Shown one piece after another: positions 32,365 through 41,079 of a DNA stretch of 43,029 bases. The notes below the pieces were generated by a model, which had not been told where the DNA came from, ran no database searches, and worked only from the letters and a program-made list of their open reading frames with translations. A program made the position numbers and the translations under genes. Location of the stretch: contig DDNC01000015.1 of NCBI GenBank assembly GCA_002340985.1, positions 19,029 to 62,057 on the forward strand, read 5' to 3'. Within the stretch, counting starts at the first letter, position 1, and each line of letters starts with the position of its first letter. Origin of the DNA: Firmicutes bacterium UBA2530 (GTDB taxonomy: Bacteria > Bacillota > Clostridia > Tissierellales > Sedimentibacteraceae).

Positions 32365-33401
32365 TTATTTCCACAGTGCCGCAATTCCTGTAAGTGATCT
32401 CGCTCCCAATATTGCAGTTATAATTACAACTATCCATCCAAGAATAAACAGAATATTGGAGTGCTTGTAATTTCCTATAATGTTTACCTTTTTGCTTGCA
32501 ACCAGCATTGTTGACAATGTTATGGGTAAAATCAGCCCGTTAAGCGACCCTACTATAACCAGAACCTTCGCAGGCTGTCCAATCAGTATAAATACTAAGG
32601 TTGAAACTGCAATAAAGCCTATTATAACCTTGTTTTCATTTTTATTTACAAAAGGAAACAAGGTCTTTAAGAATGAAACCGAGGTATATGCAGCTCCCAC
32701 AATAGAGGTAAGCGCAGCGGCACAAAATACTATTCCAAAAATCTTATATCCCAATGTTCCTGCTGCTATCTGGAATGCGGATGCCGGAGGATTGCTCGCA
32801 TCAAGAACATTGCCCGCATATACGACTCCGAGTGTAGCTAAGAACAAAAATACTCGCACAACGGCGGCTACTCCTATTCCCATAACAGCTGATTTGTTAA
32901 CCTGATTTAAACTTTCTTCACCGGTTATGCCCGCATCAACCAATCTGTGTCCGCCTGAAAATGTAATGTATCCGCCGACTGTTCCCCCAACCAGCGTCAG
33001 TATTGCAAGAGTCGGAAACTGTGATGGAATTATAGTCTCTTTTAAAGCCTGCCCCTCCGACATTTCCGATATTAAATGCCAGACCTCCTATTGCTACGAG
33101 AAATGCTATTACATATCCGAGTCCGGGCAGAACTTTGTTTGCTATGTCCTGTCCTCGAAGCTTGGATACCGCTATTACTCTCCACACGTTAATTTGAGGC
33201 TATATAAGAAAGAATTACCGAAACAAGTATTACTAATCCGAACGTTGCGCCGAGACTCTGCGTAAACGTAGCAGTCTGAGTCATAAAACAGGGTCCTATG
33301 GCGGATGTTGCCATCAAAAATGCCGCTCCTATCAAAATTGACATTTCATTTTTATTAGTGCTCTTTTTAACTTCTTTATTTTCAGTTCCGTTACTTGACA
33401 T
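32365..33401 (-). pseudogene. Broken NRAMP-related permease of the 5-oxoproline operon
   Basis: Three overlapping frames together give one permease. Frame 1 (33401-33198) has FLMATSAIGPCFMTQTATF. Frame 2 resumes at QINVWRVIAVSKLRGQD and ends its homology at NIGNVGGAG. Frame 3 resumes at LKETIIPSQFP and LVGGTVGGYITFSGGHRLVD. The first break is one extra base at about 33197 (GCC-T-CAA-ATT-AAC, where the family reads AQINVW). At the second, about 33040-33063, the frame changes and roughly 50 residues present in relatives such as YcsG are missing, so it is a deletion. The gene follows pxpA and precedes pxpB, the standard position of the oxoproline permease. It cannot make a full protein. Confidence 0.8.
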
Positions 33402-33426
33402 AATCATTCTCCTTTTAATTTTTTTA

Positions 33427-34197
33427 TTATAGCAAAAAATCTTTAATAGGTGCTATTATAATTCCTTCTGACTCAAGGGCTGTCCTGATGGTATTCACAA
33501 ATTCAACCGCCATGGGATTATCTCCATGTACACAGATTGAATCTGCATTTATGTCTATATCTTCACCGTTAACAGCCTCCACCTTTTTTTCCTTAACCAT
33601 TCTTATAACCCTTGATATCGCCAATGTTTTGTCATGTATCATAGAGCCTTCCAATTTTCGCGAAACCAGTGTTCCGTCAGGATTGTATGCCCTGTCAGCA
33701 AAAACTTCATTTGCAACCCTAAGCCCTGCTTCTATACCGGCTTTTGTCAATTCGCTGTTTGCAAGTCCCATTAAAATCAAATCTTTGTCTGTCTCATAGA
33801 TTGCTTCAGCTATTGCCTTTGCAAGTACCGGATCCTTGGCAGCCATGTTGTAAAGTCCACCGTGAGGTTTAACATGCTGCATTTTAATGCCTCTTTTTTG
33901 CATAAATGCCCATAATGCGCCTATCTGATATTTAACGTATGTCTTAGCCTCTTCTTTTGTCACATTAATTTCACGTCTCCCGAATCCCATGAGATCAGGA
34001 AATCCTGGATGAGCCCCTATGCTTACATTTGCTCTATAAGCTGCTTCAACCGTCTTATCTATCACTAGCGGGTCACCTGCATGCCATCCACATGCAATGT
34101 TTGCAGATGATATGTACTTCAACACATCCTCATCCATACCCAGATTATAACTTCCGAAGCTTTCTCCCAAGTCGCTGTTTAAATCAACCTTGTACAT
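33427..34197 (-). CDS. pxpA: 5-oxoprolinase subunit A
   Basis: The 256-residue LamB/YcsF-family protein has the N-terminal VDLNSDLGESFG, NIACGWHAGDP, SIGAHPGFPDLMGFGRR, VKPHGGLYNMA, EVFADRAYNPDGTLVSR and the C-terminal ICVHGDNP. These are the conserved metal/acid residues of the family. It is the first gene of the operon, with GGGAGG before the ATG, and lies 35 bases downstream of a sigma-54-type promoter. Function: 5-oxoproline opening together with PxpB and PxpC. Confidence 0.95.
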   Translation of the reverse strand: MYKVDLNSDLGESFGSYNLGMDEDVLKYISSANIACGWHAGDPLVIDKTVEAAYRANVSIGAHPGFPDLMGFGRREINVTKEEAKTYVKYQIGALWAFMQKRGIKMQHVKPHGGLYNMAAKDPVLAKAIAEAIYETDKDLILMGLANSELTKAGIEAGLRVANEVFADRAYNPDGTLVSRKLEGSMIHDKTLAISRVIRMVKEKKVEAVNGEDIDINADSICVHGDNPMAVEFVNTIRTALESEGIIIAPIKDFLL

Positions 34198-34231
34198 AAT
34201 TAACCTCCCAAAATTTATTTATAATTATCAT

Positions 34232-34248
34232 TGCAACTTACATACCAA
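34232..34248 (-). promoter_or_regulatory. Sigma-54-type (-24/-12) promoter of the pxp operon
   Basis: On the minus strand TTGGTATGTAAGTTGCA has GG and GC ten bases apart, and TTGG and TTGCA intact. It departs from consensus at three positions in the -24 half. It sits 35 bases before pxpA, in the same position as the perfect promoters of the other two modules. Confidence 0.65.
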
Positions 34249-34308
34249 CACTTTATCATTTAAACAGCTTAATTTCCAACCTTTTATTAGTGTAAGAAAA
34301 TAAAAAAA

Positions 34309-34362
34309 GTGCGTATCCGCACAAAATAAAGAGCGATTCCGCACGCTTACTGCAAATCGCTC
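34309..34362 (-). terminator. Two hairpins after the activator remnant, possibly doubling as enhancer sites
   Basis: On the minus strand GTGCG-GATA-CGCAC (34322-34309) is followed by TTTTTTTATTTTC, a good terminator. GAGCGATT/AATCGCTC (34362-34331) forms a second stem. On the plus strand GTGCGTATCCGCAC (34309) and GAGCGATTCCGCAC (34331) agree at 11 of 14 positions, start 22 bases apart, and lie about 60-100 bp upstream of the pxp promoter, so they could also be activator sites. Confidence 0.6.
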
Positions 34363-34369
34363 GACACAT

Positions 34370-34865
34370 TTATTGAAAATATTTTTCCATTCTTCGTTTG
34401 AATGAGAACCTGGTTATCCCCAGCATCTCAGATGCTTTTGAATAATTGTTTTCGCATTTTTTCAGAGCCTGAGCCATATAGTATATTTCCATCCTTTCAA
34501 TTTGGTTTTCAAGTGAAAATCCTTTTTCTATGACACCCGTTACTGCCGAAAATTCTTCAACATGCTCATTTCCGATACCACACTCATTCTGCCTGATTTC
34601 AAATGGCAGGTCTTCTGCATCTATATATTCCTCTTCCGTAAGCAATACAATTCTTTCCACGATGTTTTTAAGCTCCCTCACATTGCCTCGCCATGCGTGC
34701 CCCATAAGAACATCCCTGGCATCTTTCGTGAATCCCTTTATCTTCTTATGAAATTTAAGGTTATAATCTTCAAGAAACTTATCTGTAAGTATCAGTATGT
34801 CATTGCCTCTGTCTCTCAGCGGCGGCAATATTACAGGTACCACATTAAGCCCATCCACGCCCCTC
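34370..34865 (-). pseudogene. C-terminal remnant of a sigma-54-dependent activator
   Basis: Starting at about 34865 the frame reads VDGLNVVPVILPPLRDRGND, HAWRGNVRELKNIVERIVLL and a Fis-type HTH (NYSKASEMLGITRFSFKRRM), i.e. the last third of a sigma-54 activator. The sensor, Walker A, GAFTGA and Walker B regions are absent. The remnant is joined in frame to the 3' part of a symporter gene, as expected from a deletion that removed the symporter's end and the activator's first two thirds. It sits directly upstream of the pxp operon, in the position occupied by the intact activator in module 2, so it was probably the pxp regulator. It has no means of hydrolysing ATP. Confidence 0.85.
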
Positions 34866-36287
34866 CTTTTCATATTAAGAACAGCGCTGACAGAAAAAAA
34901 GGTTATTGCTGAGGCAATAACACCGGGAAATGATGGATGTATCATGTCTTTCCCTCCTCTGAGCATCACGGCACCAAAAGCGAGCATGCCTGCAGCAAAC
35001 GACGCCACTGCAGCTTCCTTTGCCGACTTCTTCCAAAACAGCCCTCCATACAGCGGAATAAGAAATGTTGAAGAAAAAAAACCATATATACCCTCCATAT
35101 ATCAAAAGGCTGTCCGGCGGCTTTATGGCAAGAAGTAATGCTGCCGTTCCCACCGCAAAAATAAACGCTCTGTTCAAATTCAGGAACCTGTCATCATCTA
35201 TACTGTTGTTTATAAGGTTTTTATATATGTCATATGTAAATCCACTGGATGCTATAAGCAGCTGTGAATCTGCCGAAGAAATAGACGCTGCAATAATTCC
35301 TATAAATATGAGCCCGCTTAACGGTGAATATAGAACATTATTAATCAGGTAAGGAAACACTTCATCCACAGAGCGTATATTATCAATTGAAGGTATAACA
35401 GTCCTTCCTCCCATACCTATTATTATAACAAGGACTGTATACAGTAATAAAAGTGCAATTAAAGAATAAAAAATCATCTTTTTAGCGGTAATATCATCTT
35501 TTGCGGCAACTATTCTTATTGCATATTGAGGTGTTGAAGACAATCCTAAGCCCCATCCGAAAAAAGAAGTAAATAAAAGCAGAGGAGGCATTTGGCCCTT
35601 GGCCGATAAATGAACCATCCCTCCCTCTTCCGTGACATGCAAAAATCCCGGAAATGGACGAGTATTAATCATCATGGAATTTTCGTAGATTGAATAAATA
35701 CCTCCTGCCTCCTTCAGTACTACGAAGGCTGCAAGAGCAACCCCTAAAACCACAAGCATAAAATTAAGCCTGTGGCTTTTGGATACTGAATACAAGCCTC
35801 CAAATGTTGTGTATATGATGAACAGGTAGATAAGCACTATGGCAAATATGTAATTAATATCCCAGGAGCTCAGACATGACAATGCCAAAACCTCTGATCT
35901 GTATAACAATATAAAACGTGTATATCACAGATACTGCTCCCTCCCTAAGGCCTGCAAAAACCTACTGTCATATCTATAATAAAAAAATTCAGGAAGCGTT
36001 ATGATATCGTATTCCCTCATCTTATCTGACATCACCATAAGAAGAACAGCACCTAAAAGCCATGGGACAATTGAATACAACACAGTGCTTATTCCGTATG
36101 CATACACGGTTCCTGTCACACCCTGCATAGAAGCTGCACTGAACCAGGTCGCGCAGAAGGAAAAAATGCTGGAAGCCAGTCCCAAAGAATTTCCTGCTAC
36201 AAAGTAATCCCTTGCATTATTTGTGACCTTAAATCCGCTTTTCCCAAAAAACAACAGAAACGAAAGGTATATAATACTCTTATTCAT
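34866..36287 (-). pseudogene. Broken sodium:solute symporter gene, fused to the activator remnant
   Basis: Starting at ATG 36287 (AGGAGAG upstream), the frame reads ARDYFVAGNSLGLASSIFSF and PEFFYYRYDSRFLQALG, clear SSS. At about 35937 it shifts (one base lost) to AVSVIYTFYIVIQIRGFGIV. At about 35886 (GGG where GG is expected) it shifts again to DINYIFAIVLIYLFIIYTTF. At 35074-35081 a run of eight T (minus strand) instead of seven shifts it a third time, from LLIYGGYIWFF to SSTFLIPLYGGLFWKKSAKE. After the last membrane segment (NMKRRG) it joins the activator remnant. Three frameshifts plus a fusion mark a dead gene. It was probably another transporter of the 5-oxoproline or related module. Confidence 0.85.
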
Positions 36288-36327
36288 CTTCTCTCCTCTC
36301 CAGTCCATAAGATAGATATATATATAG

Positions 36328-36357
36328 ATAATACTATTTACATAAAACGATTGTCAA
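36328..36357 (-). promoter_or_regulatory. Sigma-A promoter of the broken symporter gene
   Basis: TTGACA (36357-36352), 18 bases, TATTAT (36333-36328), about 40 bases before the ATG at 36287. Confidence 0.65.
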
Positions 36358-36361
36358 CCAC

Positions 36362-36387
36362 AAAAAAACGGGCGAAGCAGCTCGCCC
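36362..36387 (-). terminator. Rho-independent terminator after the SleC-N-like gene
   Basis: On the minus strand GGGCGA-GCTGCT-TCGCCC, then G and seven T. Textbook form. Confidence 0.9.
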
Positions 36388-36394
36388 ATACATA

Positions 36395-36925
36395 CTAACG
36401 ATTATTGTATCTAATATTTCTGAATCCCTGACCTGTTAAAATATCTCTTCGATGAGGTGGAATCTCGATGATGGTTTCAGGAACCACTGAGGTATCAGAT
36501 GGAGTCTCAATCATACTTATGTCAAATCTTTCTGTTACTCCCGGGAAAACTCTTACGTTGTTCACCTTAACCGGACAAAATCTTTCAGATTCTATTGTTA
36601 TGTCATACGTTGTAAAATAATACTCTGGACCTCTTACTAATGTACCAAAAGGATGAGAAACCGGAAGCGAAAGTGTTATTGGATATGATTGCGTCACTAT
36701 GCTATCAACAGGTGCATCTTTTTCTTCACTTTTCACATAAATCGTTACCACCGCCCCCGGCACAACAAACTGTCCTCGCTCCGTGAATGTGAGAAGCACT
36801 ATAAATCCAATATCGTTGTTAACAGGAACCTCCCTGTTCATAAATACTCCATTATTTAAGTCATACCTGTTATTATCGTACATACCAATTCTGTTGTTAT
36901 ATCTTCTAATATCATTAAAATTCAT
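36395..36925 (-). CDS. Stand-alone protein resembling the N-terminal region of spore cortex-lytic enzyme SleC
   Basis: The 176-residue protein has an asparagine/arginine-rich N-terminus (RRYNNRIGMYDNNRYDLNN, residues 7-25), then a beta-rich domain with VPGAVVTIYV, ITLSLPVSH, YYFTTYDITIESERFCPV and VNNVRVFPGVTERFDI. This order (PxAxVTI, ELPAP-like strand, YxxYxIxV, V+xVxVFPG) recalls the beta-sandwich at the N-terminus of clostridial SleC proteins. No peptidoglycan-binding or lytic domain follows. No signal peptide is seen. A mother-cell sigma-factor -10 lies upstream, supporting a role in spore assembly or germination. The resemblance is by eye, so a general carboxypeptidase-regulatory-type fold is the alternative. 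Confidence 0.6.
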   Translation of the reverse strand: MNFNDIRRYNNRIGMYDNNRYDLNNGVFMNREVPVNNDIGFIVLLTFTERGQFVVPGAVVTIYVKSEEKDAPVDSIVTQSYPITLSLPVSHPFGTLVRGPEYYFTTYDITIESERFCPVKVNNVRVFPGVTERFDISMIETPSDTSVVPETIIEIPPHRRDILTGQGFRNIRYNNR

Positions 36926-36988
36926 TTATAATCTCTCCTTAACATTATACTGATATAAATTCATAAAAATTTATAATATCCTGTTATA

Positions 36989-36997
36989 TATTGTATG
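36989..36997 (-). promoter_or_regulatory. Sporulation (sigma-E or sigma-K) -10 element
   Basis: CATACAATA on the minus strand fits both the sigma-E -10 (CATACANT) and the sigma-K -10 (CATANNNTA). An AC lies 15 bases upstream, one short of the usual sigma-K spacing. No clear sigma-E -35 was seen. It is about 65 bases before the ATG at 36925. Confidence 0.45.
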
Positions 36998-37068
36998 ATA
37001 AAAAATGAATTTGTTTAACAAAATTATGCAGTAACAAAATACGTTAAAAAAATTTGCACATACTAAAA

Positions 37069-37102
37069 GGCAAACCAAAGGATAATTTTCCTAAGGTTTG
37101 CC
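37069..37102 (-). terminator. Rho-independent terminator after rpmE
   Basis: GGCAAACC and GGTTTGCC form the outer stem, with AGGA/TCCT inside, followed on the minus strand by TTTTAGT. Confidence 0.8.
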
Positions 37103-37117
37103 CAAAAGTCAGTTTTC

Positions 37118-37321
37118 TTATTTGTCCAGGTTGTATTTTTTCTTAAATCTGTCAACTCTTCCGCCCTTATCAACAAACTTTTGTTTGCCGGTAAAGAATG
37201 GATGGCATTCTGAACATATTTCAACTTTGATTTCATCAAGTACTGAACCTGTTTCAAAAGTGTTTCCGCACGCACACTTAACAGCAACAGTCTTATAATC
37301 TGGATGTATGTCTTTTTTCAT
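37118..37321 (-). CDS. rpmE: 50S ribosomal protein L31 (zinc-binding form)
   Basis: The start is ATG 37321, with GAGGTG six bases upstream. The GTG at 37330 is part of that site. The 67-residue protein begins MKKDIHPDYKTVAVKCACGN and has all four zinc cysteines (C16, C18, C36, C39), so it is the C+ form rather than the zinc-free paralogue. It sits downstream of rho, as in many Firmicutes, with its own promoter. Confidence 0.97.
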   Translation of the reverse strand: MKKDIHPDYKTVAVKCACGNTFETGSVLDEIKVEICSECHPFFTGKQKFVDKGGRVDRFKKKYNLDK

Positions 37322-37380
37322 CCTGTTCACCTCTTTCTCGCTCTATATTAACTAAATAATATTATCAATTTACCTTTAGC

Positions 37381-37409
37381 ATTATAACACAAAGAAAATT
37401 ATATTACAA
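37381..37409 (-). promoter_or_regulatory. Sigma-A promoter of rpmE
   Basis: TTGTAA (37409-37404), 17 bases, perfect TATAAT (37386-37381), about 60 bases before the rpmE start. Confidence 0.7.
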
Positions 37410-37421
37410 TATTTTTTTTAT

Positions 37422-38909
37422 TTAATAATTTCTGTCCACAAGGTCATCCTTGCTTTTATCTATATTCATTAGCTGAGTTGCAGACTGCTTTATGAATTCT
37501 CCGTTTGTTTTGAACTTTACAAGTCCGTCAATCAGCCTTTCCGTAACATCGGCTACAGAGAAATTGCTCAGTGCCTTTCTTAGCTGCCATATTGTCTGAA
37601 GCTCTTCTGCATTGAGGAGCAGTTCCTCTCTCCTTGTTCCTGATTTGTTTATATCTATTGCAGGGAAGATTCTTTTTTCTGAAAGCTTTCTGTCCAGATG
37701 TATTTCCATGTTTCCGGTTCCCTTGAACTCTTCAAATATCATGTCGTCCATACGGCTTCCGGTTTCAATCAGCGCACTTGCCAGAATCGTAAGACTTCCG
37801 CCGTCTTCGATATTTCTCGCTGCACCGAAAAATCTCTTCGGTCCATACAGTGCTCCCGGGTCAAGACCTCCGGATAATGTCCTTCCTGTTGGAGTAATTG
37901 TAAGATTATAGGCTCTTGCCAGCCTTGTTATGCTGTCAAGAAGAATAACCACATCCTTGCCGTGCTCTACAAGTCTTTTTGCTCTTTCAAGAACCATTTC
38001 GGCGACCTTTATATGGTTTTTGGGGAGCTCGTCAAAGGTTGAATAAACCACATCTCCCTTTACAGACCTCTTCATATCCGTTACCTCTTCAGGTCTTTCA
38101 TCTATTAAAAGCATTATTATTTCAACTTCGGGATAATTTTCAGCAATACTGTTGGCAATATTTTTGAGAATGGTTGTCTTTCCCGCCTTAGGAGGAGCAA
38201 CGATTATTCCTCTCTGCCCCTTGCCTATGGGCGCTATTAAATCTATGAGCCTCATGGCAATGTTGATGGTTGAGCTTTCAAGCCTGATTCTTTCATCGGG
38301 ATAAATCGGGATAAGTGAATCAAAATCTTTTCTGTTTCTTGCCAGCTCAGGATTTTCATCATTTACTTGCTTTACATACAGAAGTGCCTTGAATTTTTCG
38401 CCTTGCTTTGGAGGTCTCGTTATGCCGGAAATTTTATCCCCGGTTTTCATATGAAATCTTCTTATTTGAGAAGGAGATATGTAAACATCTTCATCGCTGG
38501 TTAAATAGTTATTTGTACGCAGAAACCCGTAACCATCCGGGTGCGTTTCCAAAATTCCCATTACCTTAATGGCACCGTCTCCGCTTTGCTCAATTTCATC
38601 CGCTACCTTATCAGGCATAGCGGGTGCGCTATTTTCGATAGCGGCTTCCTCTGCTTCATTTTCAAATTCCACTAAGCTCTTTGCATTTTCAGTAAGTTTA
38701 TTCTTATCTATTTTTATTTTATCAACTTCTGCAACTTCATCAATTTTATATAATTTTTCGGTATTTTCAGAAGTATCAGCATTATAATATTCGTTCAGCT
38801 TTAAAAGCAGTTCATCCTTCTTGTATCTGTAGGCGTCACGCATACCCTTGGACTTTGCCAGCTCTTTCAATTCGGAAAGCTTCATGCCGGCTAATTGGTC
38901 TTTACTCAT
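37422..38909 (-). CDS. rho: Transcription termination factor Rho
   Basis: The start is ATG 38909, with GGAGGT upstream, giving 495 residues. An N-terminal Rho_N helix bundle (LAGMKLSELKELAKSKGM) is followed by an acidic linker of about 80 residues (about 45-125), which is longer than in E. coli Rho. Then come the RNA-binding cold-shock-like domain (GYGFLRTNNY, VYISPSQIRRF) and the ATPase, with Walker A PPKAGKTT, Walker B VILLDSITRLARAYN and the Q/R loops. It forms the hexameric helicase that ends transcription. It lies between glpX and rpmE apart from the inserted hydrogenase-sensor genes. Confidence 0.97.
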   Translation of the reverse strand: MSKDQLAGMKLSELKELAKSKGMRDAYRYKKDELLLKLNEYYNADTSENTEKLYKIDEVAEVDKIKIDKNKLTENAKSLVEFENEAEEAAIENSAPAMPDKVADEIEQSGDGAIKVMGILETHPDGYGFLRTNNYLTSDEDVYISPSQIRRFHMKTGDKISGITRPPKQGEKFKALLYVKQVNDENPELARNRKDFDSLIPIYPDERIRLESSTINIAMRLIDLIAPIGKGQRGIIVAPPKAGKTTILKNIANSIAENYPEVEIIMLLIDERPEEVTDMKRSVKGDVVYSTFDELPKNHIKVAEMVLERAKRLVEHGKDVVILLDSITRLARAYNLTITPTGRTLSGGLDPGALYGPKRFFGAARNIEDGGSLTILASALIETGSRMDDMIFEEFKGTGNMEIHLDRKLSEKRIFPAIDINKSGTRREELLLNAEELQTIWQLRKALSNFSVADVTERLIDGLVKFKTNGEFIKQSATQLMNIDKSKDDLVDRNY

Positions 38910-39036
38910 AAAAACCTCCATTCAGTTTTATTTATATCATTTATGGAAAATTATCAGATAAGTGCTTGATAGGTGCTACAATGATATCACTTTAATTTTC
39001 AATAGTCAAGGATATAATTTAAAATAGTTAATTTTC

Positions 39037-39085
39037 GTTAATTAATTAACTATCATATTGATTTTTAATTTATTAGTAATATAAT
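39037..39085 (+). promoter_or_regulatory. Promoter and palindrome before the hydrogenase-sensor operon
   Basis: TTGATT (39058-39063), 16 bases, perfect TATAAT (39080-39085). Immediately upstream is the 14-bp palindrome GTTAATTAATTAAC (39037-39050), inside a wider AGTTAATT/AATTAACT repeat (39026-39051). Possible operator, though the region is AT-rich. Confidence 0.55.
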
Positions 39086-39113
39086 GAAGATATAAAGTAT
39101 GAGAGGTTAAGCT

Positions 39114-39362
39114 ATGACAGATTTAAAAATATGCGTGGGAAGCGCCTGCCATCTGAAGGGCTCCTATGATGTTATCAACATTTTTAAGAGTTGTGTGCAA
39201 AGCAGAAATGCTGCAGACGAAATTGAAATAAAGGCTGCTTTTTGCATAGGCCATTGTACCGAAGCTGTTTCCGTGTGCTTCAAAGACAAAATATACTCTA
39301 TAAATGCGGATACCGCCGAAAATTTTTTTGACAATATTGTTATGTCAAGCTTGAGGAGTTAA
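39114..39362 (+). CDS. Thioredoxin-like [2Fe-2S] protein (NuoE/HydC C-terminal-like)
   Basis: The 82-residue protein carries the four-cysteine pattern of thioredoxin-fold [2Fe-2S] ferredoxins: CVGSAC (Cx4C, near residues 7-12) and CIGHC (Cx3C, about 44-48), with HLKGSYDV between. It probably passes electrons to or from the hydrogenase-like protein encoded one base downstream. GAGAGGTT lies before the ATG. It is the first gene of a three-gene operon. Confidence 0.9.
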   Translation: MTDLKICVGSACHLKGSYDVINIFKSCVQSRNAADEIEIKAAFCIGHCTEAVSVCFKDKIYSINADTAENFFDNIVMSSLRS

Positions 39363-39363
39363 C

Positions 39364-41079
39364 ATGAGAATACTTGATTTTTATCCGGCAAATTGTAAAA
39401 ACTGCTATAAATGTGTGAGAAATTGCTCGGTGAAAGCAATTAAAATGATTGATGATCAGGCTCAGATAGTTGAGGAAAAATGCATAGCATGCGGCAATTG
39501 TTTTTTGGTGTGTCCGCAGAATGCAAGAAATATACACAGCGACCTTGAAAATGTATTTGATGCCATAGAAAAAGGAAGAAAAGTAATTGTATCAATTGCT
39601 CCTTCTTATCTTGGCGTTTATGACGAGCCCTACAAGCTCATATCTGTTTTAAAGTATTTTGGTGTTTCATCAGTGGAAGAAACAGCCATTGGCGCTGCCA
39701 TGATTACCGAGCTTTACAAAAAATACATTAATGAAACAAATATGAAAAATGCGATAACAACATGCTGTCCCACTGTAAACATGATGGTTCAGACATACTT
39801 TCCCGACCTCATAAAATATCTTATACCTCTGGACTCCCCCATGATTGCCCACTGCAAAATGATGCGCAAGCACCATGGAAATGAAGCATTCATTGTTTTT
39901 CTGGGACCCTGCATATCCAAAAAATGTGAGGCTTACGGATATCAGCTTTCGGGAATAATTGATGGTGTTATTTCCTTTGAAGAGCTTGATAAGCTCATTG
40001 AGTCAAAAGATATAGATATATCCGCCTTTGAAGAATCTATACCCGACATGGAAGGAAATTATACAGGTAAAAAATATCCCCTGGAAAACGGAATTTTATC
40101 AGGAATGAAAGATATTATTGCTGAAAGTCCCTTTACACCGCTGTCTATATCCGGAATAGACAATTTGAAAGGTGCCTTTGATGCTTTATCCGAAGGTGAA
40201 CTGGCAAATGTCATCATTGAAGCCAACAGCTGTATCGGAGGATGCATGGGAGGCCCTGCAATACCTAAAAAAAGCCAGAACATGTTTGTGAGAAAAACCA
40301 AGGCCAAGTCAAGGATTCATCCCTTGCGTGATAAATCTTACAAAAACTACGAGCTACATGAAAAAAACCTGGACTATGAACGGCATTTCAGAAACAAACA
40401 ATATCAACATCCCTTCTACAGGGAGGAAGATATCAGAGCTATACTTGAAAAAACAGGAAAGCATTCTAAAAAAGATGAGCTGAACTGCGGTGCATGCGGT
40501 TATGATACATGCAGGGACAAAGCAATATCCGTGCTGGAGGGACTGTCTCACCCGCAGATGTGCATGCCGTTTATGCGAAGCGAGGCTGAAAAAATTTCAA
40601 ATATTTATTTTGAATATTCACCCAGCATAATTGTTATTGCGGATTTGAGCCTGAATATACTTGATTTGAATCCCATGGGAGAATCAGCCTTTAAAACAAC
40701 CATAGGCAAAATACGGAATAAGCCTCTGTCATCAATCATGCCCACGGATGATTTCGTTGAGGTAATAAATACAGGTGAGAGCATGGTCGGTAAGAAGCTT
40801 AATCTTGAAAGCTACGGCAAGATAATGTATGAACGCATTATATATCTGCCAAAAAATAAAATTTTATTCGGAATTTTAAATGATATTACAGAAGAAGAAA
40901 TGAAAAAAGAACAAATCGTTAATTTTAAATTGAATACCTTGGAAACAGCAGACAAGGTTATTGAAAAGCAAATGAGAGTTGCCCAGGAAATAGCAGGGCT
41001 TCTGGGTGAAACCACAGCTGAGACAAAGGCTGCACTTCTTAAGCTTAAAAAAGTTGTTCTGGAAGAAAGTGATAAATAA
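39364..41079 (+). CDS. [FeFe]-hydrogenase-like sensor protein with PAS domain
   Basis: This 571-residue protein starts with two [4Fe-4S] ferredoxin motifs (C11, C14, C17, C21; C40, C43, C46, C50). Then comes an H-cluster-type domain: TTCCPTVN (C134, C135), GPCISKKCE (C183) and EANSCIGGCMGG (C290, C294). These cover the four cluster cysteines and the proton-relay cysteine of true hydrogenases. The methionines usually next to two of the cluster cysteines are G181 and N288 here. A further four-cysteine site (C375, C378, C383, C400) and a PAS domain (about 415-525) follow, then a helical tail. This matches the sensory hydrogenases found beside PP2C phosphatases. No maturase genes are nearby. It probably senses H2 or redox state rather than metabolising it. 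Confidence 0.9.
   Translation: MRILDFYPANCKNCYKCVRNCSVKAIKMIDDQAQIVEEKCIACGNCFLVCPQNARNIHSDLENVFDAIEKGRKVIVSIAPSYLGVYDEPYKLISVLKYFGVSSVEETAIGAAMITELYKKYINETNMKNAITTCCPTVNMMVQTYFPDLIKYLIPLDSPMIAHCKMMRKHHGNEAFIVFLGPCISKKCEAYGYQLSGIIDGVISFEELDKLIESKDIDISAFEESIPDMEGNYTGKKYPLENGILSGMKDIIAESPFTPLSISGIDNLKGAFDALSEGELANVIIEANSCIGGCMGGPAIPKKSQNMFVRKTKAKSRIHPLRDKSYKNYELHEKNLDYERHFRNKQYQHPFYREEDIRAILEKTGKHSKKDELNCGACGYDTCRDKAISVLEGLSHPQMCMPFMRSEAEKISNIYFEYSPSIIVIADLSLNILDLNPMGESAFKTTIGKIRNKPLSSIMPTDDFVEVINTGESMVGKKLNLESYGKIMYERIIYLPKNKILFGILNDITEEEMKKEQIVNFKLNTLETADKVIEKQMRVAQEIAGLLGETTAETKAALLKLKKVVLEESDK

Noticed and set aside
32365..36287. Frame breaks in the pxp region explained entirely as sequencing error
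   Set aside because: Single-base breaks could be errors, but about 50 missing permease residues and a symporter-activator fusion cannot be. Neighbouring genes are intact.
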